Shown: positions 1 through 8,930 of the stretch, piece by piece
Position numbering within the stretch: position 1 is the stretch's first letter
Layout of the letters: every line of letters starts with the position of its first letter
Source: Actinomycetota bacterium
Lineage (GTDB): Bacteria > Actinomycetota > Acidimicrobiia > IMCC26256 > PALSA-610
Length of the DNA: 64,000 nt
Assembly (NCBI GenBank): GCA_005779395.1
Contig: SXJP01000021.1
Span: 62,001-126,000, forward strand
Direction: 5' to 3'
Program-made: the position numbers and the translations under genes
The notes under the pieces: model-generated
What the model was told of the DNA's origin: nothing
The model's database searches: none
What the model saw: only the letters and a program-made list of their open reading frames with translations

Positions 1-401
1 GAAACCGATCCGAGGACATTGGCGATTTCATCTGAATCATCACAGGTGGCAAGACCACAAACGCGCAGGCCTTTTGCTTCTAGATCGGGATCAATTTCAT
101 GATGCACGACTCTGCCGTCGTGCACGACGAGCATCCCAGAATGCTCACCAGCCTCGCGGGCGAACGGACCGCCGCCCGGAGCCGATTCGTTGTCTGCGGC
201 GCCGAGACGCTCAGCGGAAACAGGTCGGTACTTCTCTAGATCGAGGTCTTCGATTCGTGAGTAACGCCAGATCTCTTCTGCGCTGGTTGGCCAAGTAATC
301 GAATCGAGCGACCCGCTAGCACGAACGCGCCGATCCACTAGCCAACTTGGACCGCCAAGCCCACGTGCCACATCCGTTGAAAATGACTTGCTAATCGACA
401 T
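1..401 (-). CDS. sufD: Fe-S cluster assembly protein SufD, N-terminal part (cut by window edge)
   Basis: I translated this by hand because the gene runs off the window. From the ATG at 401 the frame stays open for 133 codons to position 1. It begins MSISKSFSTDVARGLGGPSW and continues with EEIWRYSRIEDLDLEKYRP, the typical SufD amino-terminal layout (a W-R-Y/F-S/T motif ahead of the beta-helix). SufD is the non-catalytic partner of SufB in the SufBC2D scaffold that builds Fe-S clusters in the cytoplasm. It starts 7 bases after the sufB stop, so the two are surely cotranscribed. SufC and SufS would be expected further left, outside the window. Confidence 0.85.
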   Translation of the reverse strand, partial: MSISKSFSTDVARGLGGPSWLVDRRVRASGSLDSITWPTSAEEIWRYSRIEDLDLEKYRPVSAERLGAADNESAPGGGPFAREAGEHSGMLVVHDGRVVHHEIDPDLEAKGLRVCGLATCDDSDEIANVLGSV

Positions 402-408
402 GGCCTAA

Positions 409-1809
409 CTACCCGACCGACCCTTCCATGCTCAACTCGATTAGTCGCGACATCTCGACTGCGTACTCCATTGGCAATGTCTTCGTGACCGGCTCGATAA
501 AGCCATTCACGATCATCGCAACTGCCTGCTGCTCCGTGAGACCACGTGCCATCAAGTAGAAAAGTTGTTCATCGCCGACTTTGCTAACGCTTGCTTCGTG
601 GCCTACGCGCGCATCCTTCTCCGCGATCTCCATATAGGGGTAGGTGTCAGAACGCGATTGGTCGTCAAGTATGAGGGCGTCGCACCGAACATGGCTTTTT
701 ACGCCGTGGGCACCCGGTTCGACCTTCACGAGACCGCGATAGGTAGTGCGACCGCCATCCTTGCTAATCGACTTTGAGTCAATTATCGAAGTTGTCTCGG
801 GTGCCACATGGGTCATTTTTGCGCCAGCATCCTGGTGTTGTCCTGGGCCGGCGTACGCCACAGAAAGAACTTCGCCGTGGGCTTTCGGACCGGTTAGAAC
901 AACAGCCGGATATTTCATGGTCAGCTTCGATCCGAGGTTGCCGTCGATCCACTCGACAGTGGCTTCGGCCTCGGCGACCGCGCGCTTGGTGACCAAGTTG
1001 TACACATTCGGAGACCAGTTCTGAATGGTGGTGTAACGAATGTGAGCGCCGGGTTTGGCTATCAGCTCGACTACCGCCGAGTGCAACGAGTCGCTCGAAT
1101 AGACCGGCGCCGAACAGCCCTCGACGTAGTGCACCGAGGCGCCCTCGTCAGCAATAATGAGAGTTCGTTCGAACTGTCCAGCGTTTTCTGTGTTGATCCT
1201 GAAGTAAGCCTGCAGCGGCATGTCAACGTGTACGCCCGGTGGCACGTAAATGAAGCTGCCGCCACTCCAGACCGAACTGTTGAGCGCAGCGAACTTGTTG
1301 TCGCCTGGCGGAATCACAGTGCCGAGGTACTGCTTGACGATCTCGGGGTACTCACGAACAGCCGTATCCATGTCGCAGAACAGGACACCTAGCGCCTCTA
1401 AGTCCTCGCGATTCTTGTGGTACACGACTTCAGATTCGTACTGCGCAGTTACACCGGCAAGAAACTTGCGTTCGGCCTCTGGGATACCGAGTTTTTCGTA
1501 TGTCGCCTTCATGCTCTCCGGGAGCATGTCCCAGTCAGAGACCTGCTCGTTGGTCGGCTTGATGTAGTAGTAGATGTTGTCGAAGTCGATGTCTGGCATG
1601 TTGTCGGCAAACCACGGCAACATCGCCTTGCGTTCGAAACGCTTGAGCGAGTTGAGGCGAAACTTCGTCATCCACTCTGGTTCGCTCTTGTGGTGGGAAA
1701 TATCCCGAACGATTTCTTCGTTCACGCCCTTGCGTGGGCGATAGACGAACTGATCTCCGTCGTTCCAGCCGAGTTTGTAGGCGCCGAGGTCTATATCTGG
1801 GACCGTCAT
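409..1809 (-). CDS. sufB: Fe-S cluster assembly scaffold SufB
   Basis: A 466-residue SufB, the usual length. It forms the SufBC2D scaffold on which [4Fe-4S] clusters are assembled. The diagnostic C-terminal stretch is present: an R-C-D-A-L motif near residue 376, then a [17 protein letters not shown] block and [13 protein letters not shown], carrying the conserved Cys and Glu region needed for assembly. The ATG at 1809 is supported by a perfect AGGAGG (complement of 1818-1823) with 8-base spacing. sufD follows after 7 bases. Many actinobacterial suf operons open with a SufR-type regulator; here sufB is first and its promoter holds a palindrome instead. Confidence 0.95.
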   Translation of the reverse strand: MTVPDIDLGAYKLGWNDGDQFVYRPRKGVNEEIVRDISHHKSEPEWMTKFRLNSLKRFERKAMLPWFADNMPDIDFDNIYYYIKPTNEQVSDWDMLPESMKATYEKLGIPEAERKFLAGVTAQYESEVVYHKNREDLEALGVLFCDMDTAVREYPEIVKQYLGTVIPPGDNKFAALNSSVWSGGSFIYVPPGVHVDMPLQAYFRINTENAGQFERTLIIADEGASVHYVEGCSAPVYSSDSLHSAVVELIAKPGAHIRYTTIQNWSPNVYNLVTKRAVAEAEATVEWIDGNLGSKLTMKYPAVVLTGPKAHGEVLSVAYAGPGQHQDAGAKMTHVAPETTSIIDSKSISKDGGRTTYRGLVKVEPGAHGVKSHVRCDALILDDQSRSDTYPYMEIAEKDARVGHEASVSKVGDEQLFYLMARGLTEQQAVAMIVNGFIEPVTKTLPMEYAVEMSRLIELSMEGSVG

Positions 1810-1875
1810 GACGTCTGCCTCCTTGGCTGCCTAGCCGCCTGAATAAAGGGCGGGCTACCCAGCCGGATAATTATC

Positions 1876-1889
1876 ACTATCTAGATAGT
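1876..1889 (-). promoter_or_regulatory. Palindromic operator candidate over the sufB promoter
   Basis: ACTATCTAGATAGT is a perfect 14-bp palindrome, flanked by AATT on both sides. On the minus strand a TTGGAA (complement of 1909-1914), an 18-bp spacer and TACTAT (complement of 1885-1890) form a plausible -35/-10 pair, so the palindrome would overlap the -10 and the transcription start. This is the geometry of a repressor site. An Fe-S-sensing Rrf2/SufR-type repressor is an inference; no regulator gene lies in the window. Confidence 0.5.
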
Positions 1890-1952
1890 AACAATTATTT
1901 GAGGACCGTTCCAAGCCGGACGACCGACAGTTCAGAGGAGTTCAGAGGCTTC

Positions 1953-4856
1953 CTAGGTGCCCTCCGGATCCGCGACTGGTTCTCGGACTGTGGCGACTTC
2001 TAGCTCGGCGATTCTTTCGAGATATTCACGCGCCTTGGCAAGATGGCGGCCTTGTGCCTCGTACTCTCCGGTCGCTGCAGCGGCGTCGGCGGCACTGAAC
2101 TCATCTAGGGCGAGGCCCACTAACTCACCAACAGTCTGATCGTTACCAGGATCTGGATCGGGATCTGGGTCGGGCTCGACCATCACCCCAAGAAGCTTGT
2201 CGAGCGCTTCATCGAATGTCGGCGCTAGCACAGCACTTTCGCCATCGGTAACGGCAACGCCCTGTAACACGAGATAGGAGCTTCGAGCATCGCCCTTGAT
2301 GTAGAACGGCTGCACGAACAAGAGGGAGTCGCCAACTGGCAACAACCGCATCTCGCCAAACTCGAGGTCAGAGCCCTTCTGTTTCAGCAGCGATATCTCT
2401 TTGGCGATTTCGGTATCGCGTTGAATTACCTGGCCAGCGGCCACGGGAGACAAGGCAGCGGTATCAACCTCGTAAACGACGAGTTCGCCGTAGTGACCCG
2501 GGTCTGAGCGAGCAAACACAATCGATCGCAACACGTTTTCTTTGCCGATTGGAACGAAAGACCGCGCCAGAACAAACTCAGACTCATCCTCCGCTGAACC
2601 GGGAAGCGTAAGAACTTGATACAGCGACACGACTGGATCGACTGGTACTACCCCACGCCGCTGGGATACGCCGTTACCGTCGGCAACAACCGGATCACCG
2701 ATCGTTCCCAATGTTGCGCCATCCGACACCGGATTAGTAGCACTGCTTGCGATCTGCCAACTCTCGTCGCCATCGTAGAAAGTGCCCGCGTCGGCGACGT
2801 GGTACTCGGCATACCTTCTCGTTTGAATTTCAAACAATTCCTCGGGATACCTGAAGTGCGCCTCGAGGCCAGGGTCGATTTCTGAGCGGTCAAGTACAAG
2901 GTCTGGGAACACACGGCGCCACGCCTTCAGGATCGGGTCCTTTTCGTCCCACGCGTACAACTTCACCGTGCCGTCGTAGGCATCGACAACGCCCTTCACT
3001 GAGTTGCGTACATAGTTGAACTCGTGGGCGAGTCCATGAGAGCCAGCAAGCGATGTTGACTGCGAATATGGGAATCGGTTAGTGGTCGTGTAGCCGTCGA
3101 CAACCCACACCACGCGACCATTGAGCACCACCGGGTAAGGATCGCCATCGACAGTGAGAAAGGGAGCGATATTTTCGACCCGAGCACGAGGGTCGCGGTT
3201 CCACATCACTAGCGAGTCGCTAGTGACGCTCGAAGACAGGAACAGGTTTCTGTCCCAGAATCGCAATGCCAACGCCGACTTATTAAAGAAGCCGCCGACC
3301 TCTACGCCGCCCGAACCTTCGTAGTTGACCTCGACCTCAGACTCGCCGGTTGAGGTACCCGCCTCGACCTCGTTCTCGCTTGAGTTAGCGACGACAAAGC
3401 CGTCGAGACCCTCGCCGAAGTAGATGCCCGTATATTTCGGATCGATCTGAACCTCATCGTCGCCAACGGGAGGGATACCAGACAAGCGGTAGCTCGCATT
3501 CTGGTCTTCTGAAGCATCACCGGCTGCAATCGCTACGCCCGATCCGTGCGTGTAGATGAGGTGACGAGTTATCCATGAGTCATTCGGCAACTTCGAAGTG
3601 TTGAGGTCGCGCGCACCTATCAGTACGGTCTTGTAATCCGTGCCGAACTTGTAACGGTCAACATCTAGATCCGTAAAGTTGTAATAAGAGCGCAGACCTT
3701 GTTGTTCGTTTAGTTGCCCCCGCAAAGTCGATGGCTCCCAAATGCGCACCTGATCGATGGTCCCGCCAGAAGCATTCACGTCGTCGCGGTCAACGAGTCC
3801 ATTGATCGTGAGGTCCTTCTTGCTGATATCGCCTATCCCGAAACCGTCGCGCGTAGCAGCGATATTGCGTTCGATGTACGGCGACTCCTTCGTGCGTTCG
3901 CTGTTCTCTACGGAATATTTCTGGGTCAATGCCGGAACGACTGAACCAACAACGACCGATACGAATGCCCAAAGCACAGCGGCCGCGATCGGCAATAACC
4001 ATCCACGTCGCCAGATATTGGCAACAAACAGGATTGCGGCAATCACGGCGATAAACACCAACAAGTTGTATGCGGGAAGGTGCACCTTTACATCGGTGTA
4101 GAGAGCGCCTTGTCGAGTGCCTCTAGTAGAGAAAACCAAGTCGTAACGGCCGAACCAGTACTGGCCAGTTTTCACAAACGCCATCAATGCGACGAGCACT
4201 GAGAGGTGAGCTTTCACCTGCGGCGTGACCCGTTGGAACGGCGCCTGAAAACGAATACCCCCGTTTAGGTAATGCGATGCGAGGGTGACGAGGAATACGA
4301 AAATGAGCACTCCGAATGACAACCCGAGCGCAAAGTTGATGAATGGCAACCGGAACACATAGAAGCTGATGTCCTTGTGGAACTGCGGGTCAGATTGCCC
4401 GAAGTCGACGCTGTTCTGGAACAGTAACCACGACTTCCACTCAGCGCTCGCGCCAATACCGACCGCAATTGCGAACAGCGCCGAAATCGCGACACGCAAG
4501 CGCCCGGCAAATGGCGCTACGAAATCTCTGTAGCGCGCGGTGATCTCATCTTCTGGACCCTCTTGCCGAAACGTCGGAGCGAGACGTTCGGCGACTATCA
4601 AGCTCACAAGCATGATGATGAACGCCGCCATACCTGCGAGCACCGCTGGTAGGAAACGAGCGGAGATAACCGTTGACCAAACGTCTGTGCGGCCGAGTTC
4701 ATCGAACCACAAATAGTCGGTGATGATCGACGCGATGCCGCGAAGGCTTACGACCAGAACGAAGAGGATGCCAATGACGACGACGAGCGCCGTTCGGGGT
4801 GTTCTCTGAGTTCTTATACGCCGAACTGAAGATGGTGTGTCTGGAGGGATTCGCAC
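1953..4856 (-). CDS. UPF0182 (COG1615) family large membrane protein
   Basis: A 967-residue protein. About seven hydrophobic segments fill the first third, followed by a long extracytoplasmic region with family motifs such as LIYTHGSGVAIA and FYSQ-type stretches around the middle. This is the architecture of the actinobacterial UPF0182/COG1615 family, whose function is unknown. The C-terminus carries an acidic Asp-Pro run (EPDPDPDPDPGND) that links to a predicted helical tail (QGRHLAKAREYLERIAELE). The ATG at 4856 lies 6 bases after the stop of the DivIVA-domain gene, so the two are probably cotranscribed. Confidence 0.9.
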   Translation of the reverse strand: MRIPPDTPSSVRRIRTQRTPRTALVVVIGILFVLVVSLRGIASIITDYLWFDELGRTDVWSTVISARFLPAVLAGMAAFIIMLVSLIVAERLAPTFRQEGPEDEITARYRDFVAPFAGRLRVAISALFAIAVGIGASAEWKSWLLFQNSVDFGQSDPQFHKDISFYVFRLPFINFALGLSFGVLIFVFLVTLASHYLNGGIRFQAPFQRVTPQVKAHLSVLVALMAFVKTGQYWFGRYDLVFSTRGTRQGALYTDVKVHLPAYNLLVFIAVIAAILFVANIWRRGWLLPIAAAVLWAFVSVVVGSVVPALTQKYSVENSERTKESPYIERNIAATRDGFGIGDISKKDLTINGLVDRDDVNASGGTIDQVRIWEPSTLRGQLNEQQGLRSYYNFTDLDVDRYKFGTDYKTVLIGARDLNTSKLPNDSWITRHLIYTHGSGVAIAAGDASEDQNASYRLSGIPPVGDDEVQIDPKYTGIYFGEGLDGFVVANSSENEVEAGTSTGESEVEVNYEGSGGVEVGGFFNKSALALRFWDRNLFLSSSVTSDSLVMWNRDPRARVENIAPFLTVDGDPYPVVLNGRVVWVVDGYTTTNRFPYSQSTSLAGSHGLAHEFNYVRNSVKGVVDAYDGTVKLYAWDEKDPILKAWRRVFPDLVLDRSEIDPGLEAHFRYPEELFEIQTRRYAEYHVADAGTFYDGDESWQIASSATNPVSDGATLGTIGDPVVADGNGVSQRRGVVPVDPVVSLYQVLTLPGSAEDESEFVLARSFVPIGKENVLRSIVFARSDPGHYGELVVYEVDTAALSPVAAGQVIQRDTEIAKEISLLKQKGSDLEFGEMRLLPVGDSLLFVQPFYIKGDARSSYLVLQGVAVTDGESAVLAPTFDEALDKLLGVMVEPDPDPDPDPGNDQTVGELVGLALDEFSAADAAAATGEYEAQGRHLAKAREYLERIAELEVATVREPVADPEGT

Positions 4857-4862
4857 ATCTGA

Positions 4863-6611
4863 TTAAACCACGCGAGCGGCAGTCACAGACAGCGAACAAC
4901 GACAGCCAGCGAATGCCGGAGGGTGAACGTGACCCGTAGGGAACTCCGAACCCTTAGATGTGGGCTCTAGCGCGTTGTCGGCGCAGTCAGTGCTACAGCC
5001 CTCCGCTGACACGATCCACTGCAACATCGCGGCATCTGGAGCAGCGTCGTATGTGCCATTTGCGTAAGCACCGGCCAACAGACCAGCGACCGTTTCCTCT
5101 AACTGTTCTGTGCGGAATTCTCGTGCCCGGGCGTTTAGTCGTTCGATAGCTTCATCTGCGTCTTCTGAGTCATCGATCGCTTGAGAGAAACGAGACCGCA
5201 GCGGGTCGATTACAGAGAAAACAAGGTCCCGTGAGACGTCAGCAGCAATTGTGTCCAACTTTCCACCAGCGTTGGAAGCCCCTGCTCTGTACGCAGCGGT
5301 CATTTGGTCGGATAACGCCCCTACCCAAGAGTCAGCCTGAGTATTGCGGTCACCTAGCGCGGCTGCCGAGTCTGGTTTGCCTTTCTGTCGGCGCAGCGCA
5401 TCGAGCACAGCATTCTGGTCGTCTTGAACAATCCGTTTTGCTCGCTTCAGCGTCTTCGCGAGCACTGCACTAATTGCACTCGCTGCAATGTCCGCTTCCG
5501 TGGCAACGGACTGGTCGGCCTCTGCTGTTGTCTCAACTGGTGGCTCGGCGGAAGTCTCGGCTACTAAGTCGATCGCTCGCTCGACATCCGCGGTCGTTTC
5601 GTCAACCGCGGTTTCGTCCTGCGCCGCCTCTGTATTCGTTCGTGCTTCGCGTTCGGCCCTGATCCGAGCGAAGAGATCATCTGTCACAGGATCAGATTTG
5701 TCGTCAGCACCAGCAGCAAGATCTTCTGCTGCGTCGTCGTTGACTGCGTCTGCTTCGCTCGCCTCAACTGCACCAATCGCTGCATCTACGACTCCTGGGT
5801 CGACCCACTCAGGCCGATCACTTGCCGCGCGACCTTCTACGACAGCAAGTGCCTCGGTCGCATCAAGGAACGACCGCTTCACTATGCGATACGCCTCAAG
5901 CAGCTTCTCCCTGCCCTGACGCAATTCGTTGATCTGCTCGGTGAGCAAATTGCGTCGGTGCGCAAGATCGGCGAGGACGCGCTCGCGAAGCTCGCGCGCT
6001 GACTCAACTAACTCACGAGCATTGCCGCGCGCCCTAGCGATCTCAGCTTCGGCTTCACTGTTCGCGTCGAGTCGAAGCGCCTCTAACTCCGCAGCTGTAG
6101 CTGCCTGAAGCTCATCGAGCGACCTCTGCACGGTCGATCTGAGTTCTGCTAATTCGGTCTCTGCGACCTCGCGAATCTGTGCTGCGATGGTCTCAGCTTC
6201 GGTACGACGATCGGCGAGCAGACCGTTAGCTACGTCGGTCATTTGCTGTGAAGATTCCTGCGCTTCGGCAAGCAGGCGTGCAGCGTTGTCCTCTGCGCGT
6301 GTACGAATGTCGCGGGCTGCATCGCGAGCGGTATGTAGCAAGCGACCGGTTTCTTCACCAAGGGCGTCTAGGAGTTCCTCTTCGGTTAGATCGCGTGGGT
6401 TTGCTGCGGCAATCTCTGCCTGAGACAGCGCTGCCTCCAATTCGGATTCGCGACGGCTTGCATCAACAAGTTCGTCAGAAACGCGAATCAAGAATGCTTT
6501 TACTTCGGCCTCTGATACGCCACGAAACGTCGATGAGAATGTCCGGTTGGCTATCTCATCAGCGGTTATTCGAGGTGTGCTTGTGATCGCGCGCCTTCGC
6601 TCGTCACTCAT
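4863..6611 (-). CDS. DivIVA-domain coiled-coil protein with phage Mu F-like C-terminal motif
   Basis: I chose the ATG at 6611 (582 residues) because GGAAGGA sits 6 bases upstream; an in-frame ATG at 6659 lacks a ribosome site and would add 16 residues. Residues about 10-55 (ITADEIANRTF...GVSEAEVKAFLIRVSDELV) match the DivIVA amino-terminal domain that binds curved membrane at septa and poles. A long Ala/Glu/Arg-rich coiled coil follows, then an acidic linker. The last 50 residues hold C539, C543, H561, H563 and C570-x-C572 in the pattern C-x3-C...HPPAFAGCRC. That resembles the C-terminus of phage Mu F / minor-head proteins and suggests a metal-binding fold. The fusion is unusual. The role in polar growth or division is inferred. 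Confidence 0.8.
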   Translation of the reverse strand: MSDERRRAITSTPRITADEIANRTFSSTFRGVSEAEVKAFLIRVSDELVDASRRESELEAALSQAEIAAANPRDLTEEELLDALGEETGRLLHTARDAARDIRTRAEDNAARLLAEAQESSQQMTDVANGLLADRRTEAETIAAQIREVAETELAELRSTVQRSLDELQAATAAELEALRLDANSEAEAEIARARGNARELVESARELRERVLADLAHRRNLLTEQINELRQGREKLLEAYRIVKRSFLDATEALAVVEGRAASDRPEWVDPGVVDAAIGAVEASEADAVNDDAAEDLAAGADDKSDPVTDDLFARIRAEREARTNTEAAQDETAVDETTADVERAIDLVAETSAEPPVETTAEADQSVATEADIAASAISAVLAKTLKRAKRIVQDDQNAVLDALRRQKGKPDSAAALGDRNTQADSWVGALSDQMTAAYRAGASNAGGKLDTIAADVSRDLVFSVIDPLRSRFSQAIDDSEDADEAIERLNARAREFRTEQLEETVAGLLAGAYANGTYDAAPDAAMLQWIVSAEGCSTDCADNALEPTSKGSEFPTGHVHPPAFAGCRCSLSVTAARVV

Positions 6612-6676
6612 GTCTAATCCTTCCGGCCCCGCCCGCAATGGCTCATCGTAGAACGGCATTTAGCCAGCGGGGTTGA

Positions 6677-7825
6677 TCATTGCGGCGAAACTTGCTCTGG
6701 CAGGGGATCTCCACCATGAGCGGCAAGAGCGTTGAGGGCCTCGTCGAGCGTAGCTACTTCGACGACCGTGTCGATCACTTGGCGAGCACGCCGCACCTCT
6801 GCATCGCAGGACTTCTTGAAATCGCGAACAAGTTCGTAGGTTTCTGGACTCTCGTAGTCATCGATCGTGCCCGCTTCGCGACACTTAGGAACCAGCATCA
6901 GGGTGGCGCCAGCATTAGCTGCTGCTTTGGCTTTTAGGTCGACCCTGCCCACGTTTCCTACGTTGCCGAGAATGTCGATTGTGCCTGTGACTGCTACGTC
7001 GATTCCGCCCGTCAGTTCGCCCTCGGTTAATTCATCTAGCAGAGCAAGTGTCATGGACAGGCCAGCCGACGGCCCGCCGATCGCTTCGATTCGGCCCTCG
7101 AACTTGATGTCGACAGGAAACTCATAACGAACATCGGTGAAGACACCAATTATTGGCACAGGATTCGGATCACCACTGCTCTGCATCTTGAGTGTCACGG
7201 TCTCAGTCTCTCCGTCACGGTCGAGTTTGATCTCAAGTTCGTCACCAACATCGTGTGAGTGAATGATCGACACCAAGGTCCGTGCTGAGTCCAGGGCTTT
7301 GCCGTCGGCTTCGAGCAACACGTCACCGACTGTTAGAACTCCAGCGGCCGGTCGCCCCTCAATTACGCCCGTTACCACAACGCCCGCTACCGGCGTCACT
7401 TCGTATCCCAGAAGTTCTAACGCGAGTTTGCGTGCTGCGATGCCTGCCTGCTCCATATCCGATGTAGATCCAGCGTCGATCACGGCAGGTGAATTACCAG
7501 GTTTTGAATAGTCACCTTTTTTTACATCGATGTCAGGATCGAGCCACGCCTGCGCATATCGCAACAACGAAATGCGCTCGCGCTTGCGGATGTAGAGCAA
7601 CATAAACGAGCCCTCGGCCTCGTACTCAGTTGCACCGTCGATCGTGACCATTGGCTGCACTGGCACGGCTTCGCCGGGAGCCTCCGTGTAGTAGTCGATG
7701 TGAATTAGTTGGCCAGCCCACACGATGGGCACTGCTACAACGAGAAAGATCGTTCCGACTACCCGCGTGCGATGCCACCGCCGCCGCACGGGGCTCGAAG
7801 TTTCTTGATTTTCTGGCTCGTCCAC
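6677..7825 (-). CDS. Membrane-anchored PDZ-Lon (S16) serine protease, YlbL-like
   Basis: 382 residues. One membrane anchor (about residues 22-40) is followed by a PDZ domain (about 145-212, GVIEGRPAAGVLTVGDVLLE) and a Lon-type proteolytic domain. The Lon dyad is visible: Ser253 in GGPSAGL and Lys298 in GRVDLKAKAA. This is the YlbL-like layout common in Gram-positive bacteria, without an ATPase domain, acting outside the membrane. It is the first of three codirectional genes (this one, the DivIVA-domain protein, UPF0182), suggesting a shared envelope or division function. Substrates are unknown. Confidence 0.93.
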   Translation of the reverse strand: MDEPENQETSSPVRRRWHRTRVVGTIFLVVAVPIVWAGQLIHIDYYTEAPGEAVPVQPMVTIDGATEYEAEGSFMLLYIRKRERISLLRYAQAWLDPDIDVKKGDYSKPGNSPAVIDAGSTSDMEQAGIAARKLALELLGYEVTPVAGVVVTGVIEGRPAAGVLTVGDVLLEADGKALDSARTLVSIIHSHDVGDELEIKLDRDGETETVTLKMQSSGDPNPVPIIGVFTDVRYEFPVDIKFEGRIEAIGGPSAGLSMTLALLDELTEGELTGGIDVAVTGTIDILGNVGNVGRVDLKAKAAANAGATLMLVPKCREAGTIDDYESPETYELVRDFKKSCDAEVRRARQVIDTVVEVATLDEALNALAAHGGDPLPEQVSPQ

Positions 7826-7858
7826 TCAACTTCTCACTATCAGGTCCGACGAATACCA

Positions 7859-8122
7859 ATGCGGCAAGTGGAACCCATCTTGGCTGAACAGCCTGCCACG
7901 CCAGTTCCGGATTTCAGTACACGAACGCCGATCCCGAATCGCCATGGATTGCGACCGCGGCCGTACATCAGAGCCACGGCGCCACATAGCCGAGTGGCTC
8001 ACCACCGCATTCGTGCGATGATCGGGGCTTCAACACTTGGTGCCGTCGTGTCTGTCGGCATCGCTACCGGAGTCGCCGGAATTCTCTTTGCGTTATGGCT
8101 GAGCGTTACCCGCCTGACCTAA
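7859..8122 (+). CDS. Small protein with one C-terminal membrane helix, unknown
   Basis: An 87-residue reading frame from the ATG at 7859 fills the gap between the PDZ-Lon gene and the sortase gene. The first half is Pro/Arg/His-rich. The second half is one clear hydrophobic helix (MIGASTLGAVVSVGIATGVAGILFA, shown in parts as MIGASTLGAVV and GVAGILFALWL) ending LSVTRLT. A longer frame opens at 7709, but that part lies antisense to the protease. The ribosome site is weak. No family recognised. The well-formed membrane segment is the main reason to keep it. Confidence 0.45.
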   Translation: MRQVEPILAEQPATPVPDFSTRTPIPNRHGLRPRPYIRATAPHSRVAHHRIRAMIGASTLGAVVSVGIATGVAGILFALWLSVTRLT

Positions 8123-8133
8123 CCACTTAGTTT

Positions 8134-8853
8134 CTATGCAGGTACGAATTCTGCCCTGATAACGATCCTTTGGCGAGCGCTGCCCTTCGGATGGCATGCG
8201 AACAAAGTCAGCGTTCGGCCAGCACTCTGATCTGTTATCCAAATATCCTCTGGTTGAACGATGAGTTGTTCGGTCATGCGATACGTGGCAATCGAGCCAT
8301 CGTTGAGCGTGAAGTAGATGGCGTCACCTGCAGTGAGTAGGTCGAGGTCCATGAACGGATGAGTCTTCGTAACACGGTGACCACCGAATACTGCATTGCC
8401 ATAGCCGCCAGGCATCGGCGTTCCTGGCCAGTGCCCGGGACCGACGTCAATCACCGTGAGCCAGATGCCTTCGTAGACAGCGTGGTCAAGACCGATCTTC
8501 GGAATAGTGATGCGGCCGATCTGCACGACGTCAACATCTGCGCGCGGGTCGGTCGGAACTTGCGCTGGCACAGACAAGACTTCGGGGCCAGCGACAACCG
8601 TCGTTGCTGGAACCGCGAAAGTCGCCCCCGTCGTCGCAGCCACGACTGCCGTCGTTGTAGTTGGCGCGACAGTTGTTGTCGTCGGCGCCGTGGTCGTCGC
8701 AAGTGTCGTCGACGCGATTACTGGGTCAACAGGTGCCGCGGCCGCGACTTGACCGATCGTCGGCCGAGCGGGAGCGGGCGCGATCGCGCTCCATAGACCA
8801 ACGCTTGCGATGCCGATAGACGCGACAGGTAACGCGATTTTCCAACGCTGCAT
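8134..8853 (-). CDS. Class E-type sortase
   Basis: 239 residues: an N-terminal signal-anchor helix, a Thr/Val/Ala-rich extracytoplasmic linker (about 35-90), then a sortase domain. The catalytic residues are visible: His in VFGGHRVTKTHPF, Cys220 in TLTLFACHPKG, and Arg in RQRIVIRAEF. The TLTLFACHP motif is typical of actinobacterial class E sortases, which attach cell-wall proteins with LAXTG-type sorting signals to peptidoglycan. No sorting substrate is encoded in the window. It starts head-to-head with the HEAT-repeat gene, with under 80 bases between them. Confidence 0.92.
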   Translation of the reverse strand: MQRWKIALPVASIGIASVGLWSAIAPAPARPTIGQVAAAAPVDPVIASTTLATTTAPTTTTVAPTTTTAVVAATTGATFAVPATTVVAGPEVLSVPAQVPTDPRADVDVVQIGRITIPKIGLDHAVYEGIWLTVIDVGPGHWPGTPMPGGYGNAVFGGHRVTKTHPFMDLDLLTAGDAIYFTLNDGSIATYRMTEQLIVQPEDIWITDQSAGRTLTLFACHPKGSARQRIVIRAEFVPA

Positions 8854-8930
8854 GATTCTTGTATCGGCACCGTTTTCGCGCAGGGCGAGCGCGATTTTTC
8901 ATACGGACATCGCGACTACCGTCGCGAGTC

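Noticed and set aside
74..298. 74-residue plus-strand frame at the left edge
   Set aside because: Antisense to sufD, which has clear homology in the minus frame.
5488..5919. 143-residue plus-strand Ser/Ala-rich frame
   Set aside because: Reverse-strand image of the Ala/Asp/Glu-rich coiled-coil gene.
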